DNA of 7,714 nucleotides from contig DBCF01000003.1 in NCBI GenBank assembly GCA_002292925.1, positions 1-7,714 on the forward strand, read 5' to 3'. Shown here one piece after another: positions 4,595 through 7,714 of this stretch (the stretch's first letter is position 1; every line of letters begins with the position of its first letter). The notes beneath the pieces are model-generated. The model was given only the letters and a program-made list of their open reading frames with translations, did no database searches and was not told where the DNA came from. The position numbers and the translations under genes were made by a program. This DNA is from Roseiflexaceae bacterium UBA965. Its GTDB lineage: Bacteria > Chloroflexota > Chloroflexia > Chloroflexales > Roseiflexaceae.

Positions 4595-6327
4595 GCATTC
4601 CCACGCCCCGTTTCACCGCCAGTATGATTGGCATGTCCCCCGGCGCGTATGGGGTTTATACGGCTGGACGGCTACTCAATATCCTGTTCCCCATTACGGT
4701 TTTTTTGATTGAACAACGCCTATTTAACGCCCTGGCCCTCACCACCCACAATTGGGTGCTCTGGGGCCTGTTGGCCAGCTATGTAGGGGTGATTTGTTTG
4801 CGCATGGGGGCATTGCTGATGGAGGCGTGGGGGGATGTGACCTTTCGCTATCGCGTCAACGGCGTGCTGCAACACAACACCCTGCATCATGCGCTCTATG
4901 AGCGGGCTGGTGCCGAGCCGTTACCGGTATCGGCGCTGGAAGCGATTAATCGCTTGCGTGACGATGTCGACGAAGTCGCCGACTTCCCGCTGTGGCTGCC
5001 CGAAGTGGTAGGCACCACGCTAGCCGCCGGTATCGCCTTTGCCGCCATGGCCGCCATCGATAGCCGGCTCACGTTGCTGTGTGCGGTTCCCTTGCTGTTG
5101 CTGGGGGTGGTGGCGTATCTGATTTGGCCTTATTATCTGCGCTATCGCTATGCCGCCGGTGCTCTCGAAGATCAATACACCAGCCTGCTGGGGAGTATTA
5201 TTGCCGGGGCGCAGACCTTAATTTTGCGCAATAGTGCCCCAGCCGCCATACAACGCCTAGCCGCCATCACCCGCCAACGCCAACACGTCGGCGTGCGGGG
5301 CGTGATGCTCCAACAAGCCCAAGAAGCCTTGGTGGGGCTAGGTGTGGCAGGTTGTAGCGTGGCTGTTTATTGGTATGGAGGGGCGGCAGTGATGCAAGGC
5401 ACGATTGGCATAGGGGATTTGTTGTTGCTCATCAGTGGACTCAGTGTCATCGTCTGGCTACCCAACGTGATTGCGACATTTTTGGGCGATTATGCCCAAC
5501 AAACCGTCTCAATTGGGCGCTTGGCAGCCTTTATGCCCGAGGCACCGCTCAACCTCATCCGCTCATGGCGCTGGTGGCAACAATCACCACAGACATCACC
5601 CGTCGCGATGCAGTTACCGCCACTCCACCAGCTGCGCCTCGAGCAAGTGGGCTATCGTTATGGCGATAGCGCGGGCATCGCTGGCGTGTCGCTGACGATT
5701 CACCGAGGCACCCTGACCGTCATCACCGGGCGCGTCGGCAGTGGCAAAAGTACCCTGCTCAACCTCGTGAGCGGGTTGTTGGCGCCCCAAGCGGGCCAGG
5801 TGTTTTGGAATGAGCAACCACTCACGAAACTCGGCGCCCCTGACATTGTCGCCACCACCCAGATTCCTTTTTTGGTGAGTGATACGCTCCAAGACAATAT
5901 TTTGCTGGGCGCCGACCCGCAACACCTCGCCGCCGTAATCCGCGATTGTGCCCTCGACATCGACATTACCCAGCTCCCCGACGGGCGCGCTACCGTGGTG
6001 GGGCCACGGGGAGTGCGCTTGTCGGGTGGGCAACGTCAGCGGGTGGCGTTGGCGCGGGCGTTGCTCCGCAACGCCCAAATCTTGGTGCTGGACGATATCA
6101 GTAGTGCCGTCGATGTCACCACCGAAGCCCAGCTGTGGCATGCGATCCGGCGCTCCGGCAGTGGCACGATTGTGGCGGCCTCGCATCGCCCAGCGTTGCT
6201 CCAACAAGCCGACCAAATCGTATTGGTCGATGCCGGACAGGTAGTCGCCATTGGGACATTGGCGCACGTACGTGCCAGCCAACCCCTGATGCAAGCGATT
6301 TGGCACGAGGCGACCCAACACGACTAA
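4591..6327 (+). CDS. ABC exporter half-transporter, subunit 2 (canonical LSGGQ, Walker B Asp)
   Basis: Partner half-transporter with the same layout: a membrane domain (about 20-310), a linker rich in Trp, Gln and Pro (about 325-345), and an ATPase domain (about 347-578). In the 578-residue product, Walker A is GRVGSGKST (380-388, K386), Q-loop Q424, signature LSGGQ (477-481), and H-loop H532. Walker B ILVLDD (497-502) has D502 where active subunits carry glutamate. In heterodimeric exporters such as TM287/288 this change marks the subunit supplying Walker A/B to the non-hydrolysing site. The stretch INRLRDDVDEVADF (119-132) is a typical coupling region of ABC exporters. AGGAGGTG (4581-4588) just before the ATG is a strong ribosome site inside the end of the upstream gene. 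The stop overlaps that of the convergent permease gene. Substrate unknown. Confidence 0.93.
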   Translation: MSIPTPRFTASMIGMSPGAYGVYTAGRLLNILFPITVFLIEQRLFNALALTTHNWVLWGLLASYVGVICLRMGALLMEAWGDVTFRYRVNGVLQHNTLHHALYERAGAEPLPVSALEAINRLRDDVDEVADFPLWLPEVVGTTLAAGIAFAAMAAIDSRLTLLCAVPLLLLGVVAYLIWPYYLRYRYAAGALEDQYTSLLGSIIAGAQTLILRNSAPAAIQRLAAITRQRQHVGVRGVMLQQAQEALVGLGVAGCSVAVYWYGGAAVMQGTIGIGDLLLLISGLSVIVWLPNVIATFLGDYAQQTVSIGRLAAFMPEAPLNLIRSWRWWQQSPQTSPVAMQLPPLHQLRLEQVGYRYGDSAGIAGVSLTIHRGTLTVITGRVGSGKSTLLNLVSGLLAPQAGQVFWNEQPLTKLGAPDIVATTQIPFLVSDTLQDNILLGADPQHLAAVIRDCALDIDITQLPDGRATVVGPRGVRLSGGQRQRVALARALLRNAQILVLDDISSAVDVTTEAQLWHAIRRSGSGTIVAASHRPALLQQADQIVLVDAGQVVAIGTLAHVRASQPLMQAIWHEATQHD

Positions 6328-7250
6328 CCGCCGACGCCCATAAAGGTCAATAACCCGGTCAAGGTCAGCACACTCAACACGGTGGTGACCACCACCACGC
6401 CTGCCACAAATTTGGGGCGGGCATCAAATTCGAGTGAGTAGAGCACCATATTGACCGCCGTAGGCATACTGGCCTGCAGGACCACTACTTTGGTGGCTAA
6501 GGGGTCGAGTTGCAACCAGCGTGCCGCCCCATAGGCAATCAGCGGCGATACCAGCAAGCGAATCACCACCGCAATCGAGGTCAAACGATAATCTTCGATC
6601 ACGGTTTCTTGGGCCAGTTGCATCCCTAGCAACATCAACAACAGCGGCAAAGTGGCTTGTGACACCAGGTCGATACCGTGCAACACCGACCCTAGCGCAT
6701 TGGGCGTATCAAATTGCACACCCCAAGCGCGGAGCAACAAGCCGGTCGCCACGGCATAAATCGGGGGCATGCGCAATACTTGGCGCACACCCGCCTTCCA
6801 GTCACTTTTGCCGGCTTGGGCGATGGCGATGGTCAGCGTTTGGGCCATGATGGCTTGGGCAATAAAAAACAACAGAGCCCGTTCGAAGCCAGCTTGCCCA
6901 AAGGCAAATTGCGCCGTTGGCAAGCCATAATTGCCCGAATTCATAAACATGGTTACGAGCAACAATCCGGCGCCGGTGCTGCCCGACAATTTGAGCCAGC
7001 GGGCGATGAGATAGGCCACCAGCCCCGACCCCAAACAGGCCGCCACCGACGTCAACGAAATCCGCAGGACTTCGGTGCCGGGAATCTGGATTTTGACAAT
7101 CGTAATAAAAATCAAGGCCGGACTCAAGGCATACATGCTGATACGATTCAACGAACGCGTATCAATCGGCAGAAAGCGCTTGAGCAAATACCCGATACCC
7201 ACCACCACCACAATCGGCAACAATACCTCAATAAAGGCCTTGATGAGCAT
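6324..7250 (-). CDS. AEC-family (auxin efflux carrier-like) permease
   Basis: Integral membrane transporter of the AEC family (membrane transport protein family, TC 2.A.69), whose bacterial members export or exchange small organic acids such as malate or malonate; the substrate here is unknown. The 308 residues form about ten hydrophobic segments in two related halves. Typical features are the NSGNYGLP motif (104-111) after the fourth segment, LPLLLMLLGMQL (201-212) opening the second half, and MPTAVN (262-267) followed by the FVAGVVVVTTVLS helix. The length is normal. The ATG at 7250 gives a natural N-terminus with a hydrophobic helix; the ribosome site is weak (AGG at 7258-7260, 7 nt away). 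It lies 38 nt downstream of the spermidine-synthase-like gene on the same strand and may be cotranscribed. Its TAG overlaps the TAA of the opposing ABC gene. Confidence 0.92.
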   Translation of the reverse strand: MLIKAFIEVLLPIVVVVGIGYLLKRFLPIDTRSLNRISMYALSPALIFITIVKIQIPGTEVLRISLTSVAACLGSGLVAYLIARWLKLSGSTGAGLLLVTMFMNSGNYGLPTAQFAFGQAGFERALLFFIAQAIMAQTLTIAIAQAGKSDWKAGVRQVLRMPPIYAVATGLLLRAWGVQFDTPNALGSVLHGIDLVSQATLPLLLMLLGMQLAQETVIEDYRLTSIAVVIRLLVSPLIAYGAARWLQLDPLATKVVVLQASMPTAVNMVLYSLEFDARPKFVAGVVVVTTVLSVLTLTGLLTFMGVGG

Positions 7251-7288
7251 CGATTCGCCTATTCTTGCTGGCCTGTAAAAACAATCGC

Positions 7289-7714
7289 TTACTTGGTAAC
7301 CGCCCCAAAAATCATTTCGTCTACCAACCGCTCAACCGGCGCATGATCGTCGTACAACACCACATCGCCTCGTTGATTACTCAGGAATGGGAAGCCTTGT
7401 ACCAGTGCCATCGTCGTGCGCAATGCCGGCTGATCGATTTGCTGATAATTGGCCGCAAAATTAGCCGCCCCATCATCAATTTGTTGCATCGAACCAACCA
7501 GCATCCAATTGCCGAATTGCGCTGTTTCGAGCACAAATACATTGGGGAACACCTCGAGCATCGTCGTCGCCAATGTCTGGGCCAAACGAATATCACCATC
7601 GGCACCCAGTCCGGCATTCAACACCACCACCCCGTTGGGGGCCAGATGGTCACGCACCATGCGAAAAAACTCGACGGTCGTCAGGTGAAACGGAATATAC
7701 GGTTGGTGATAGGC
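7289..7714 (-). CDS. Spermidine-synthase-like protein, C-terminal part (cut by the window edge)
   Basis: The reading frame stays open to the right edge, giving 141 visible residues; the N-terminus lies outside the window. Just inside the edge it reads AYHQPYIPFHLTT followed by EFFRMVRDHLAPNGVVVLN, the pattern seen in the later half of the Rossmann-fold domain of the spermine/spermidine synthase superfamily. Near the C-terminus VVLYDDHAPVERL (109-121 counted from the internal ATG at 7660) is another recurring motif of these proteins. The ATG at 7660 is internal, not the start. The nucleotide-binding glycine motif and catalytic aspartate of the family would lie off the window, so it cannot be decided whether this is a true polyamine aminopropyltransferase, a look-alike methyltransferase, or the tail of a larger fusion with a membrane domain. 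No obvious terminator separates it from the permease gene. Confidence 0.75.
   Translation of the reverse strand, partial: AYHQPYIPFHLTTVEFFRMVRDHLAPNGVVVLNAGLGADGDIRLAQTLATTMLEVFPNVFVLETAQFGNWMLVGSMQQIDDGAANFAANYQQIDQPALRTTMALVQGFPFLSNQRGDVVLYDDHAPVERLVDEMIFGAVTK

Noticed and set aside
5614..6321. 235-codon minus-strand open frame opposite the second ABC gene
   Set aside because: It is antisense to the conserved ATPase domain, with no family features or ribosome site; long antisense frames are common in GC-rich genes.
6324..7714. Polyamine export system formed by the permease, the spermidine-synthase-like gene and the ABC pair
   Set aside because: The ABC pair is on the opposite strand, AEC proteins are not known polyamine carriers, and the synthase-like gene lacks its diagnostic half here.

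Overview
The window looks like an ordinary bacterial chromosomal segment of moderately high GC with dense gene packing. The gene set and style suggest a Chloroflexota-type (green non-sulfur) bacterium. That assignment is an impression from protein style and intergenic repeats, not something the sequence proves. No phage, transposase, CRISPR, tRNA or rRNA signal was seen.

Layout. Positions 1-45 hold a C-free 12-bp tandem repeat. Four housekeeping genes follow on the + strand: aroQ (type II 3-dehydroquinase, 169-606), accB (biotin carboxyl carrier protein, 696-1202), xseA (1204-2373) and xseB (2384-2572), the two exonuclease VII subunits. accB-xseA-xseB are separated by 1 and 10 nt and probably share one transcript, from a strong extended -10 promoter at 638-646 with a small palindrome just downstream. 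A 303-bp intergenic region (2573-2875) follows. It carries a degenerate copy of the same GGAAG-type repeat, a nested inverted repeat, a 16-bp tandem duplication and an operator-like palindrome in front of the next gene.

From 2876 to 6327 two half-size ABC exporters overlap by 4 nt. Their motifs are complementary: the first has the catalytic Walker B glutamate but a degenerate signature (LSPGE), and the second has a perfect LSGGQ but Asp in place of the Walker B glutamate. That is the pattern of a heterodimeric exporter with one degenerate ATP site. The second gene converges on a minus-strand AEC-family (auxin efflux carrier-like) permease with overlapping stop codons. The permease follows, after 38 nt, the C-terminal part of a spermidine-synthase-like protein that runs off the right edge.

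How the genes relate. aroQ, accB, xseA and xseB serve unrelated pathways (shikimate, fatty acid synthesis, DNA repair). Their order matches a thinned-out version of the Bacillus aroQ...accB-accC...xseA-xseB neighbourhood. The ABC pair should form one membrane complex of unknown substrate. I found no convincing novel system. The points most worth checking are the asymmetric ABC pair, the repeat-bearing intergenic regions flanking the housekeeping block, and the palindromes at the accB and ABC promoters.
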